Origin: Phycisphaerae bacterium
Lineage (GTDB): Bacteria; Planctomycetota; Phycisphaerae; UBA1845
Direction: 5' to 3'
Assembly: GCA_021604825.1 (NCBI GenBank)
Contig: BQJS01000103.1
Location: 1-16,472, forward strand
DNA: 16,472 bases
In this document: positions 1 through 11,376 of the stretch, piece by piece
How the letters are laid out: every line of letters starts with the position of its first letter
Position numbering within the stretch: the stretch's first letter is position 1
The notes under the pieces: generated by a model
The model's database searches: none
The model's input: only the letters and a program-made list of their open reading frames with translations
Told to the model about the DNA's origin: nothing
Made by a program: the position numbers and the translations under genes

Positions 1-89
1 GTTGGCGGCCCAAGTACACCAACATCGGTTCGATTCTCGAAACCGCGTGGCAATGGCATCGCAAAAATCCAGACGGTTATCCCAAGTAG
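1..89 (+). CDS. galE: UDP-glucose 4-epimerase, C-terminal fragment (partial)
   Basis: Frame 3 is open from the window edge to a TAG at 87-89. The 28 visible residues begin WRPKYTNIGSILETAWQW and end with HRKNPDGYPK. This matches the usual end of GalE-type epimerases: a Gly-Trp-x-Pro-x-Tyr turn, a helix with Ala-Trp-x-Trp-His, then an Asn-Gly-Tyr-like tail. Family knowledge: GalE is a cytoplasmic NAD-dependent short-chain dehydrogenase/reductase that interconverts UDP-glucose and UDP-galactose for envelope sugars and galactose use. The catalytic Tyr-x-x-x-Lys and the Rossmann motif lie outside the window, so only the C-terminus supports the call. A related nucleotide-sugar epimerase cannot be excluded. 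The gene ends 240 bp before the convergent ilvD. Confidence 0.72.
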   Translation, partial: WRPKYTNIGSILETAWQWHRKNPDGYPK

Positions 90-132
90 GGTCACGAAGT
101 ACGGCCACAAATTACGACCCACCGCGCCACCG

Positions 133-283
133 CCGTCATTCCCGCGCACGCGGGAATCCAGATGGGCGCGTAAACCCATCCCAAGAAAGTACCAACCGAG
201 AATGATTCATCGCGACCAGATGCGGTGAAATAAGAGTAGCGTCTTTGTGGAACTCTGGATTCCCGCTTGCGCGGGAATGACGG
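133..283. repeat. 151-bp element with 30-bp inverted ends (dRS3-like hairpins)
   Basis: The arms at 133-162 and 254-283 are reverse complements at 29 of 30 positions. Each arm is also a hairpin containing ATTCCC, eight bases, then GGGAAT (138-157 and 259-278). That is the pattern of the Neisseria dRS3 repeat and of similar short repeats seen in many bacteria. The 91-bp interior (163-253) shows no gene. No clear target-site duplication flanks the unit. It sits between the ends of two convergent genes, galE and ilvD, where the stem-loops could also help end transcription from both sides. That role is inferred. Confidence 0.85.
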
Positions 284-329
284 AAAAATGGGCAACGGAC
301 CCAAGATGCTCGAAACGAATCACCGTTGA

Positions 330-2009
330 CTATTCGTCGGTGACGCAACCTTCTGATGCCGACTTCACGTTCTTGATGTATTTGTAGAGCGTGCCGCGGT
401 TGGCTTTAAGCGGTGGTGCCGTCCATTTTGATTTCCGCGCGCTTAACACGTCATCGGCGACTTCGACTTGGATGGTACGGTTGACCAACTCGATCGTGAT
501 GCGATCGCCATCTTCAACCAAGGCGATCGGTCCGCCGTTTTGCGCTTCCGGAGCAATGTGCCCGACGATGAAACCGTGGCTGCCGCCCGAGAAGCGGCCA
601 TCGGTCAGGAGAGCAACATCCGAACCCATCCCAGCCCCCATGATCGCAGATGTGGGCGTGAGCATTTCGGGCATGCCCGGTCCACCTCTCGGCCCCTCAT
701 ACCGAATAACGATCACGTCGCCCTTGGCGATCTTGCCTGCTTCGAGTGCGGCGAGCATGTCTTCCTCGCTGTCGAAAACCCGAGCTGGTCCACTGAAGCT
801 CTCGCCTTCCTTACCCGTGATCTTCGCAACAGCACCGTCGGGCGCAAGGTTGCCGCGCAAGATTTGAATGTGCCCGGTCTTCTTGATCGGTTGATCAAAT
901 GACCGAATCACTTTCTGACCGTTGGCGAGTCCGGGCAAGTCCGCTAGATTTTCGCCGACTGTTTTGCCAGTGACGGTCATGCAACTACCGTCGAGCAATT
1001 CGTTTTCCATGAGCAGCTTCATGACCGCCGGTGTACCGCCAACATCGTGCAGGTCTTCCATCACGTACGCACCGCTCGGTTTGAGATCTGCAAGCAGTGG
1101 CACGCGATCGCTGGCTTTTTGAAAATCGTCGATCGTCAACGGAACATCCACAGCCCGCGCCATTGCGAGCAAGTGCAGCACGGCATTCGTACTCCCACCG
1201 AGGACCATGACAACGTTCATCGCATTTTCAAACGCTTCGCGCGTCATGATGTCGCGCGGTTTGAGGTCACGCTCTAGCAACGTTTTGATTGCCAATCCCG
1301 CGCGATGGCATTCTTTCGCCTTCTGATCGTTGTCTGCCGGCGTTGACGAGTTGTAGGGCAGCGTCATGCCCAATGCTTCAATCGCGCTGGCCATCGTGTT
1401 GGCGGTATACATGCCGCCGCACGCGCCCGCACCCGGGCAACTTTCGTTCACGATCGCCCGCCGTTCGTCGTCGGTGATCTTGCCGCTTAGAAACTCACCA
1501 TAGCTTTGAAAAGCCGACACCACATCGAGCTTCTTCCCATCGCGGCAGCCGGGTTTGATCGTTCCGCCGTAAACCATGATCGCCGGACGATTCAACCGCC
1601 CCATCGCAATCAGACAGCCGGGCATGTTCTTGTCGCATCCAGGGATCGCTACAAGTGCGTCGTACCAGTGGGCGGCCATCGATGTTTCGATCGAGTCGGC
1701 GATGATCTCCCGCGATTGCAACGAATAGCTCATGCCATCGGTGCCCATACTGATGCCGTCGCTGACGCCAATGGTGTTGAATCGCATGCCGACAAAACCG
1801 GCTTCCACGACTCCGCCTTTTACCGATGCCGCAAGATCATTGAGATGCATGTTGCAGGTGTTGCCCTCGTACCAACAGCTGGCGATACCGATCTGCGGTT
1901 TGTTCAGGTCGTCATCGCTCAGCCCCGTTCCGACCAGCATGGCCTGCGAGGCACCTTGGGCGCGGGGTTGTGTAATACGCTTGCTGTATTTGTTCAGCGG
2001 TTCGGTCAT
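330..2009 (-). CDS. ilvD: Dihydroxy-acid dehydratase
   Basis: The 559-residue product has the usual length of IlvD. This cytoplasmic Fe-S enzyme dehydrates 2,3-dihydroxy-isovalerate and 2,3-dihydroxy-3-methylvalerate to the 2-keto acids, the penultimate step of valine and isoleucine synthesis and also on the way to leucine and pantothenate. Visible family motifs are [14 protein letters not shown] (residues 41-53), [10 protein letters not shown] (81-90), [10 protein letters not shown] (123-132), [16 protein letters not shown] (191-206), [12 protein letters not shown] and [10 protein letters not shown] (470-479). Cys45, Cys125 and Cys197 lie where the cluster ligands are expected. The start is an ATG at 2009. 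Its upstream sequence has no strong Shine-Dalgarno site, which fits translation following gltB. It lies 47 bp downstream of gltB, so co-transcription is likely. Glutamate made by GltB is the amino donor in the final branched-chain transamination, so the pairing makes metabolic sense. Confidence 0.96.
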   Translation of the reverse strand: MTEPLNKYSKRITQPRAQGASQAMLVGTGLSDDDLNKPQIGIASCWYEGNTCNMHLNDLAASVKGGVVEAGFVGMRFNTIGVSDGISMGTDGMSYSLQSREIIADSIETSMAAHWYDALVAIPGCDKNMPGCLIAMGRLNRPAIMVYGGTIKPGCRDGKKLDVVSAFQSYGEFLSGKITDDERRAIVNESCPGAGACGGMYTANTMASAIEALGMTLPYNSSTPADNDQKAKECHRAGLAIKTLLERDLKPRDIMTREAFENAMNVVMVLGGSTNAVLHLLAMARAVDVPLTIDDFQKASDRVPLLADLKPSGAYVMEDLHDVGGTPAVMKLLMENELLDGSCMTVTGKTVGENLADLPGLANGQKVIRSFDQPIKKTGHIQILRGNLAPDGAVAKITGKEGESFSGPARVFDSEEDMLAALEAGKIAKGDVIVIRYEGPRGGPGMPEMLTPTSAIMGAGMGSDVALLTDGRFSGGSHGFIVGHIAPEAQNGGPIALVEDGDRITIELVNRTIQVEVADDVLSARKSKWTAPPLKANRGTLYKYIKNVKSASEGCVTDE

Positions 2010-2056
2010 GGGGTCTCAGTCGCTCGACTTCTATGGACGTTGTATCGATCATCAAT

Positions 2057-6646
<4,590 letters not shown>

Positions 6647-6700
6647 ACGAATACCACCAAATCTTGATCGAGCCTTGTTGACGCGTGGGTTTGTTTCAGG

Positions 6701-6740
6701 CGCGAGCCGCAGGTCAGACGATCGGACCTAGAGGCTCGCG
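6701..6740 (-). promoter_or_regulatory. Strong hairpin in the gltB leader
   Basis: CGCGAGCC (6701-6708) pairs with GGCTCGCG (6733-6740), and inside it AGGTC (6711-6715) pairs with GACCT (6725-6729), separated by a small 2x3 internal loop and closed by a 9-nt loop. On the minus strand this stem ends 54 nt upstream of the gltB ATG. No T-run follows, so it is not a standard terminator. It is close enough to the start to affect translation or mRNA stability, but that role is inferred. Being a palindrome it could also be a protein-binding site in DNA. Confidence 0.55.
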
Positions 6741-6936
6741 ATCCGTACGATCGGCGATGTGCTTACTTCGCACGAACGACTCGCACGGGCGTGGATCGGT
6801 GTGGACAGCATACGGCAGGCTTGACGTGGGCACTCGTGAACTTTCCAACCCAGATAAGCCGAGGGTCGGCGCCCGTGGTTCAACGGGAAACCAGCATTGG
6901 CCTCGCTGATTTCAGTGTTCGCGCCATGGGGTCCCA

Positions 6937-6973
6937 AAACGTTCCACGGAGATATCACACCCCGTGAACGTTT
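6937..6973 (-). promoter_or_regulatory. Second hairpin in the gltB leader (12-bp stem, one bulge)
   Basis: AAACGTTCCACGG (6937-6949) pairs with CCGTGAACGTTT (6962-6973): twelve base pairs, one bulged C and a 12-nt loop. Read on the minus strand the 3' arm ends in GTTTT, a weak T-run that overlaps the stem, so a leaky terminator or attenuator is possible but not shown. It lies about 290 nt upstream of the gltB start and about 90 nt downstream of the promoter candidate at 7066-7094. Confidence 0.45.
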
Positions 6974-7065
6974 AGATCTCTCCTCGCCCGCTCCTTGTCG
7001 CAAGCAAGAAGATTGAGGGTGGGCATCTACCCCGAATTGGATCTGTTCCGAATTCATAGAACCCC

Positions 7066-7094
7066 ATTTTATCCAGACGGGGGGCTGGGTTCAA
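7066..7094 (-). promoter_or_regulatory. Sigma70-like promoter candidate for gltB-ilvD
   Basis: On the minus strand TTGAAC (7094-7089, 4 of 6 to TTGACA) is followed after exactly 17 bases by TAAAAT (7071-7066, 5 of 6 to TATAAT). Transcription would start near 7059 and give a leader of about 410 nt before gltB. This is the best match I found upstream of gltB, but a closer, weaker promoter is possible. Confidence 0.5.
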
Positions 7095-7400
7095 TCAAAA
7101 CCATTTGGCCGCCCTGCCGCTATGTTTGAAGGGCAAATGATCGCTGGCTTGGACGGCATTCTGGTTCATTGACGACCCAGAAGCCCCCCGATTGTGAGGT
7201 AGTGGGTGCTCAATTCGGAACCATGTACCGCACCCTTTCGCCAGAGGTGGAACACGATTCCATTTTTTCTGCGCACGCCAACGCGCCCCACTCAATAATC
7301 GGATACAACGCGGTCGCAACTATCGCATTGGCGCACGATTCAAGAGTCGCCTGAGTTCTTCGCAGAAGTGTCTCGCAACAATTGGGTAATTGTCCTCATT

Positions 7401-7512
7401 TTAAGTAACGAAAAACGCGGCTATATATTTACCAGCTAGCGGCTATTCCAAACATGCCTTTCCTTCCATCCGGCCCGATGTAGTGAGGCGTGGGCCGCTA
7501 GCATTCTTTTTT
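7401..7512 (+). ncRNA. Candidate small RNA or leader unit: promoter, long-range stem, T-run
   Basis: A promoter-like pair is visible: TTAAGT (7401-7406, 3 of 6), a 17-base spacer, then TATATT (7424-7429, 5 of 6). Initiation would fall near 7436. At that point GCTAGCGGC (7435-7443) begins, and it is perfectly complementary to GCCGCTAGC (7494-7502), which is followed four bases later by six T (7507-7512). CGGCCC (7471-7476) can instead pair with GGGCCG (7492-7497), giving a competing stem. The unit could be a small RNA of about 75 nt or the attenuated start of the SIMPL mRNA. No family is recognised. The geometry is suggestive only; the stem-to-T gap and long loop are poor for a classical terminator. 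Confidence 0.3.
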
Positions 7513-7723
7513 CTTCCCTTTGCAACAATCAAACCTAAATTTGAAATCTCGCGAACCAATCCGCGCGCTGTGTCGTCGAAGACAATAACGTTGAATCGTT
7601 AGAACGGGCCGAATCCATTGCAATCTAATCCAAGCGGCCCGGTTGTTCATTGAGGGTACACCGCCCTTCCAGAGTGGAGGACGGACATTCAAGTGCAACT
7701 CGACTTTCACAAGGAACCACCCC

Positions 7724-8425
7724 ATGAAAACGTCGAACCTTATCGCATCGTTCGCCATCGCATTCGCATCCATCGCGCAAGCAGGCGACAACTCGCTTCC
7801 CAACGTTACCGTCTACGGCACCGCCACCACCGAGGTCACGCCAGACTTGATGAACTGGCACTTGACCATCACCAACAAAGGCAAAGACCTCGCCCCCGTC
7901 GCCGATAACCACAGCGGCTTCGTCGCCAGTGTATTGAAATTGGTCAAAGACAATGGCATCGACGACGAGAAGGTGCAAACCGCCCGCATGGAGTTCGGCG
8001 AAAATTGGGAATACCGCAACAGCAACCGCGTCAAGGAAGGTTACTTCGCCACAACGCGTGTCTCGTTTGAATTGTCGAACTTTGACAAGTACAAAAGCCT
8101 CTGGTCCGGTCTCGCCAAAATCAAACACGTCAGCATCGACTTTGTCAGTTACGATCATTCCAAGCGAATCGATTACCAGAACGAAACGAGAGTCAAAGCG
8201 CTCTTGGACGCAAAGGAAAAAGCGCAATCGCTTGCACAAACCTTGGGGTCTCAAATCGGCGAACCATTACTTATTGAGGAAGTCGTTGGAATGTATCAAA
8301 CCCATACCTTTGACAACAGCCTACGGGTTGCCGAGAGTGACAACAGCGGAAGCAGCGGGATTGCACGAGGCAGAATACCGGTTCGCACGCGCGTCAAAGT
8401 TTCATTCAGATTGATATCGCTGTAG
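7724..8425 (+). CDS. Secreted SIMPL-domain (DUF541) protein
   Basis: The start is the ATG at 7724, with AAGGA eight bases upstream and a clean signal peptide (residues 1-20, ending in Ala-Gln-Ala before Gly21). A TTG 81 bases earlier keeps the frame open, but would put a polar extension before the signal peptide. The mature part (about 27-231) follows the SIMPL/YggE pattern: VTVYGTATTEVTPDLMNW at the N-terminal strand, a helical middle with SFELSNFDKYKSLWSGL, NETRVKALLDAKEKAQSLAQTLG (a helix of about 23 residues, 153-175), and a final strand RTRVKVSFRL. Family knowledge: these are periplasmic or outer-envelope proteins linked to oxidative stress (YggE) or oligomeric shells; the exact function is poorly defined. 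The product is 233 residues, normal for the family. The gene stands alone, divergent from gltB, and its TAG stop overlaps the first REP palindrome. Confidence 0.88.
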   Translation: MKTSNLIASFAIAFASIAQAGDNSLPNVTVYGTATTEVTPDLMNWHLTITNKGKDLAPVADNHSGFVASVLKLVKDNGIDDEKVQTARMEFGENWEYRNSNRVKEGYFATTRVSFELSNFDKYKSLWSGLAKIKHVSIDFVSYDHSKRIDYQNETRVKALLDAKEKAQSLAQTLGSQIGEPLLIEEVVGMYQTHTFDNSLRVAESDNSGSSGIARGRIPVRTRVKVSFRLISL

Positions 8426-8446
8426 GGTGCGTCCCGGACGCACCTG
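8423..8446 (+). repeat. REP palindrome, copy 1 (forward)
   Basis: GGTGCGTCCCGGACGCACC (8426-8444) is a perfect 9-bp inverted repeat around one central base, flanked by TAG before and TG after. The leading TAG is the stop codon of the SIMPL gene, so the repeat starts inside the gene end. It lies 45 bp before the RAYT start and matches copy 3 at 9121-9147 over 24 contiguous bases (8425-8448). It could stabilise the mRNA end or terminate transcription. Confidence 0.85.
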
Positions 8447-8490
8447 TTTAAATTGCTTGTCCGCGTCGGCCAAGGTATCTTCAAAACGCC

Positions 8491-9066
8491 ATGCCCGACT
8501 ACCACCGTCCCATCGCTCATGGAGCGACCATATTCTTCACAGTCGTGACGAATTTCAGGCGTCCAATCCTAGCCGGCGAATCGGCTTTGTCTTTTTTGCG
8601 TCAAGCGTTTCGAGAAGAGCGCGAACATCATCCGTTTGAAATCGACGCAATTGTCGTCCTACCTGACCATCTTCATTGCATTTGGACGCTTCCGGACGAC
8701 GACGCGCGATACTCGATGCGATGGTCCGCCATCAAAGGCCGATTCACCGAACTGTTCATGGCGAGTGGCGGCCTTGAATCGGCCCGAAGCCCGTCACGAC
8801 TCAAGCGCGGCGAACGCGGAATTTGGTAGCGTCGATTCTGGGAGCACGTCGTCAAGGACGATGACGAATTCGGACACTACATAAATTACATTCATTACAA
8901 CCCGGTGAAGCATGATCACGCCCGCTGCCCACACGGATGGCAGCCTTCAAGTTTCGAGAAATGGGTGCGAAGGGGTGCGTATGATCCCGATTGGATGTGC
9001 GTATGCGGCGGTCGTGAAGTGAAGCCATTGCGATTTGGTGATGTCGAACTTAATACGGGTGAATAA
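8491..9066 (+). pseudogene. REP-associated tyrosine transposase (RAYT), broken by one in-frame TAG
   Basis: The reading frame from ATG 8491 runs 112 codons to a TAG at 8827-8829 and then continues, still in frame and fully family-like, to TAA at 9064-9066. The N-terminal half has the HUH motif, VVLPDHLHCIWTLP (His60 and His62). After the stop come RRFWEH and HYINYIHYNPVKH, with the Tyr-Ile-His-Tyr-Asn-Pro motif that holds the catalytic tyrosine. RAYTs usually read Trp-Gln-Arg before that point, so CAG to TAG, a single C-to-T change, explains the break. The product as written would lack the catalytic tyrosine. Family knowledge: RAYTs are single-stranded-DNA transposases of the IS200/IS605-related Y1 type that mobilise REP palindromes. 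Total length without the break, 191 codons, is normal. No other damage is visible, so the mutation is probably recent; a sequencing error or suppression cannot be ruled out. Confidence 0.9.
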
Positions 9067-9074
9067 GGGATTAA

Positions 9075-9100
9075 CAGGTGCGGCCGGGCCGCACCCTACA
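9075..9100 (-). repeat. REP palindrome, copy 2 (inverted, with a compensated stem change)
   Basis: GGTGCGGCCGGGCCGCACC (9077-9095) is a perfect 9-bp inverted repeat. Its flanks read CA before and CTA after, so it is oriented opposite to copies 1 and 3. Compared with them one stem pair has changed from T-A to G-C on both sides. It begins 8 bp after the RAYT stop codon. Confidence 0.85.
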
Positions 9101-9120
9101 TTTCGTCGCGATTTGCAAAC

Positions 9121-9147
9121 GTGGGGTGCGTCCCGGACGCACCTGTT
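9121..9147 (+). repeat. REP palindrome, copy 3 (forward)
   Basis: The 19-bp palindrome (9125-9143) is identical to copy 1, including the following TGTT. With copy 2 it forms an inverted REP pair 25 bp apart, like the BIME units known around RAYT genes. It ends about 30 bp beyond the recG stop codon, so on the minus strand it may also act as the 3' hairpin of the recG mRNA. Confidence 0.85.
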
Positions 9148-9173
9148 GACCAGTCAATACTTCAGATGCGCAA

Positions 9174-11237
9174 TCACGACATTGCCAACGGATGTGCTTC
9201 TTCGATGGCTTTCAATAACTTCTGATTCTTTGGGTTTGCCAAGTCCGGGTCAGCCTTTGTGATCGCTTCAGCGTCATTGATCGCGGTCTGCAGCAGTGCG
9301 TCGTCTTTCATCAGGTCGGCGGCTCGAAAGATAGGGATGCCGCTTTGTCTGGTGCCTACGATTTCGCCCGGGCCCCGGATATCCAAATCAGCTTGTGCGA
9401 TTTTGAATCCGTCGCTTGTCGATCGCAACACTTCCAATCTCGTCTTGGCCTTTTTGGAATTGGAATCGGTGAACAGCAGGCACGTTCCGGGTTTGTTGCC
9501 GCGACCGACTCGACCACGTAATTGATGCAGTTGAGCCAACCCGAACCGTTCGGCGTGTTCGACGATCAGCATGGTGGCTTCGGGGACGTCCACGCCTACC
9601 TCGACCACGGTGGTGGACACCAGCACTTGAATGCGCCCATTGCGAAATGCATTCATCGTGGCGAGTTTCTCGTCGCTTTTCATTCGGCCGTGTAGTAGGC
9701 CAACTTCGATTCCGCGCAGTTCACCTTTACGAAGCGATTCTGCCTGAGCGACGGCATCCTTCAAGTCCAGCGTCTCGGATTCTTCAACAAGCGGATAGAC
9801 GACAAACACCCGCTCGCCGGCTTCCACTCGCTTGCGCACGTACGTCCAACACGCCGCCTGCATGTTCGGCGGCACGATCTTCGTCTCAACTGGTTTGCGG
9901 CCAGCAGGCAGCGCATCGATCGTCGTTACTTCAAAATCGCCATATACCGTCATCGCCAATGTGCGCGGGATCGGCGTCGCTGTCATCACCAAATAGTGAT
10001 GCCCGCGCGTTTTCGCGCGCAGCGACGTTCGCTGGGCCACGCCGAATCGATGCTGTTCGTCGATAATCACCAAGCCCAACCGCGCCCACCTGACGTCGTC
10101 TTCCAGCAGCGCGTGCGTACCGATCGCAATGTCCAACTCGCCTGTCGCCAACCCAGCCAACAACGCCTTGCGCTCACTGGCCTTCATCTGCCCGACGAGC
10201 AAACCAACCTTGACGCGGCTGCCCTCTAGATACCTGCAGATCTTGTCGTGCGTCTGGCGGGCGAGGATTTCGGTCGGCGCCAGGATCGTCACCTGAATTC
10301 GGTTGGCGACGGCTGACAGTGCGGCGTAAATCGCGACGGCTGTCTTGCCGCACCCCACGTCGCCTTGCAGCAGGCGGGTCATGGGCCGCGTTTGACTGAG
10401 ATCAGCAACGATCTCATCGATGGCCCGTCGTTGGGCAGCCGTCAATTCAAACGGCAACCGCGCGAGGATGCGTTCGTCGATTTTGGGCGTCGTGATGATC
10501 GGCGGTGCGTCGTCGGCTTGTCTCATGCGATGCCGGCGCACTCGAATCGCCAGCTGCATCAGCAGCAATTCATCGTAAGCCAATCGTTCGCGAGCGGCTT
10601 GCACGTTGGCCAACGTCGTGGGTCGATGCAATTCACGAATCGCATCGCCGCGCGCCATCAGTTTGTGGCGCTTGATCAATTCCGTTGGTAGAAAATCACG
10701 AACCGCCGCAATCGCCAATGGCAAAACGGAATCCAACACCCGCGCGATCTGCTTCGGCGGAAGCGCTTTGGTCGCGGAATAGACGGGCACCAATGCATCG
10801 TCATCAGCCGCCAACGGGTCAACATCGTCAGCGATAATTTCAAACGTCGGATTCACAAATTGCACCCAGCGTTTGTCCTCAATGGCTTTGCCCGTCACAC
10901 GGATGATCTGTCCATGCCCCATTCGTTCGCGCAGATACGGCGCGTTGAACCATCGGGCGCGACACGTTCCCGTCCCATCAACAACGTCAATCAACACCGA
11001 CGATCGCTGATAGCCCTGCGTCGCGCGCACCCGCCCGATGCTGCCGACGACGGTCGCCACCTCGTCGATTTCAAGTTCACCGATGGGCTTGGATTTGGGG
11101 AGCAGTTCGTAGCGAAATGGCAGGTATTCGAGCAAATCACCCACGGTGCGAACGCCCAACGACTTGAACTCCTCAGCCCGGCGCGGACCGACGCCCTTGG
11201 TGTACATGATCGGCTTGCTTAGGAGTTCGGAGGGCAT
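9174..11237 (-). CDS. recG: ATP-dependent DNA helicase RecG
   Basis: RecG is a cytoplasmic, monomeric SF2 translocase that remodels stalled forks, Holliday junctions, D-loops and R-loops. The 687-residue product has the usual length. The N-terminal wedge/OB region (about 1-250) begins with the helix-hairpin-helix-like KGVGPRRAEEFKSLGV and includes an OB-fold stretch at 60-135. The helicase core shows motif I GDVGCGKT (292-299), LAPTEILARQ (319-328), motif II DEQH in place of DEAH (393-396), motif III TATPIPRTL (419-427), and motif VI QLRGRVGRG near 570. The C-terminal part contains the DLDIRGPGEIVGTRQSG stretch of the TRG region. The ATG at 11237 fits the family N-terminus but has no clear Shine-Dalgarno site. 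It follows the LysM gene after 139 bp that contain a hairpin, so it may have its own promoter. Confidence 0.97.
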   Translation of the reverse strand: MPSELLSKPIMYTKGVGPRRAEEFKSLGVRTVGDLLEYLPFRYELLPKSKPIGELEIDEVATVVGSIGRVRATQGYQRSSVLIDVVDGTGTCRARWFNAPYLRERMGHGQIIRVTGKAIEDKRWVQFVNPTFEIIADDVDPLAADDDALVPVYSATKALPPKQIARVLDSVLPLAIAAVRDFLPTELIKRHKLMARGDAIRELHRPTTLANVQAARERLAYDELLLMQLAIRVRRHRMRQADDAPPIITTPKIDERILARLPFELTAAQRRAIDEIVADLSQTRPMTRLLQGDVGCGKTAVAIYAALSAVANRIQVTILAPTEILARQTHDKICRYLEGSRVKVGLLVGQMKASERKALLAGLATGELDIAIGTHALLEDDVRWARLGLVIIDEQHRFGVAQRTSLRAKTRGHHYLVMTATPIPRTLAMTVYGDFEVTTIDALPAGRKPVETKIVPPNMQAACWTYVRKRVEAGERVFVVYPLVEESETLDLKDAVAQAESLRKGELRGIEVGLLHGRMKSDEKLATMNAFRNGRIQVLVSTTVVEVGVDVPEATMLIVEHAERFGLAQLHQLRGRVGRGNKPGTCLLFTDSNSKKAKTRLEVLRSTSDGFKIAQADLDIRGPGEIVGTRQSGIPIFRAADLMKDDALLQTAINDAEAITKADPDLANPKNQKLLKAIEEAHPLAMS

Positions 11238-11331
11238 GAAGCGACGGTACCGCGGTGGAGGGTCGACGACAACCCCATGCCCACCGCGAAACCGTGGTTG
11301 AATTTGTGTGCGTCATCGCGCTCTTGCCAGT

Positions 11332-11353
11332 CCCCCACCCTCAAGGGTGGGGC
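11332..11353. repeat. Perfect hairpin in the LysM-recG spacer
   Basis: CCCCACCCT (11333-11341) and AGGGTGGGG (11344-11352) are perfect reverse complements separated by two bases, effectively an 8-bp stem with a TCAA loop. It lies 25 bp after the LysM stop on the minus strand. No T-run follows on either strand, so it is more like a REP-type palindrome than a canonical terminator. It may still protect the mRNA end. Its sequence differs from the RAYT-linked REPs. Confidence 0.6.
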
Positions 11354-11376
11354 ACCCAATTAATTGCAACGCCGAC

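Larger units (their letters stand above)
6647..7723. other. 1077-bp spacer between divergent gltB and the SIMPL gene
   Basis: Short open frames exist here on both strands (for example 6728-7057 minus and 7169-7354 plus). Their products are low-complexity-free but unlike any family I recognise, have no ribosome site, and look like chance frames. The left part reads best as the untranslated leader of gltB on the minus strand, with hairpins at 6701-6740 and 6937-6973 and a promoter-like pair at 7066-7094. The right part is AT-richer around 7380-7430 and holds a promoter-like pair, a long inverted repeat and a T-run on the plus strand (7401-7512). I saw no tRNA, tmRNA or other RNA gene I could name. 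Confidence 0.7.

Noticed and set aside
6728..7057. Minus-strand open frame of 109 codons in the gltB leader
   Set aside because: No ribosome site, no recognisable family, odd composition, and it contains the hairpin at 6937-6973. It reads as chance.
7378..7393. Small hairpin ACAATT-GGGT-AATTGT
   Set aside because: Six AT-rich pairs in an AT-rich stretch are weak and could easily arise by chance.
7643..7723. Upstream TTG start for the SIMPL protein
   Set aside because: It would place 27 polar residues ahead of a standard signal peptide, while the ATG at 7724 has a well-spaced AAGGA.
7625..8254. Minus-strand frame of 209 codons opposite the SIMPL gene
   Set aside because: The plus-strand frame has a signal peptide, ribosome site and family motifs; the minus frame has none.
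8827..8829. Programmed stop-codon readthrough or a special amino acid at the RAYT TAG
   Set aside because: No supporting stem or suppressor gene is visible, and a simple CAG-to-TAG mutation at a Gln position explains it. Kept only as an alternative.
8423..9147. CRISPR array formed by the repeats
   Set aside because: Only three copies, alternating orientation, unequal spacing and a gene in between; the RAYT gene identifies them as REPs.
11332..11353. Rho-independent terminator between the LysM gene and recG
   Set aside because: The stem is excellent but no T-run follows on either strand, so I list it as a palindrome only.
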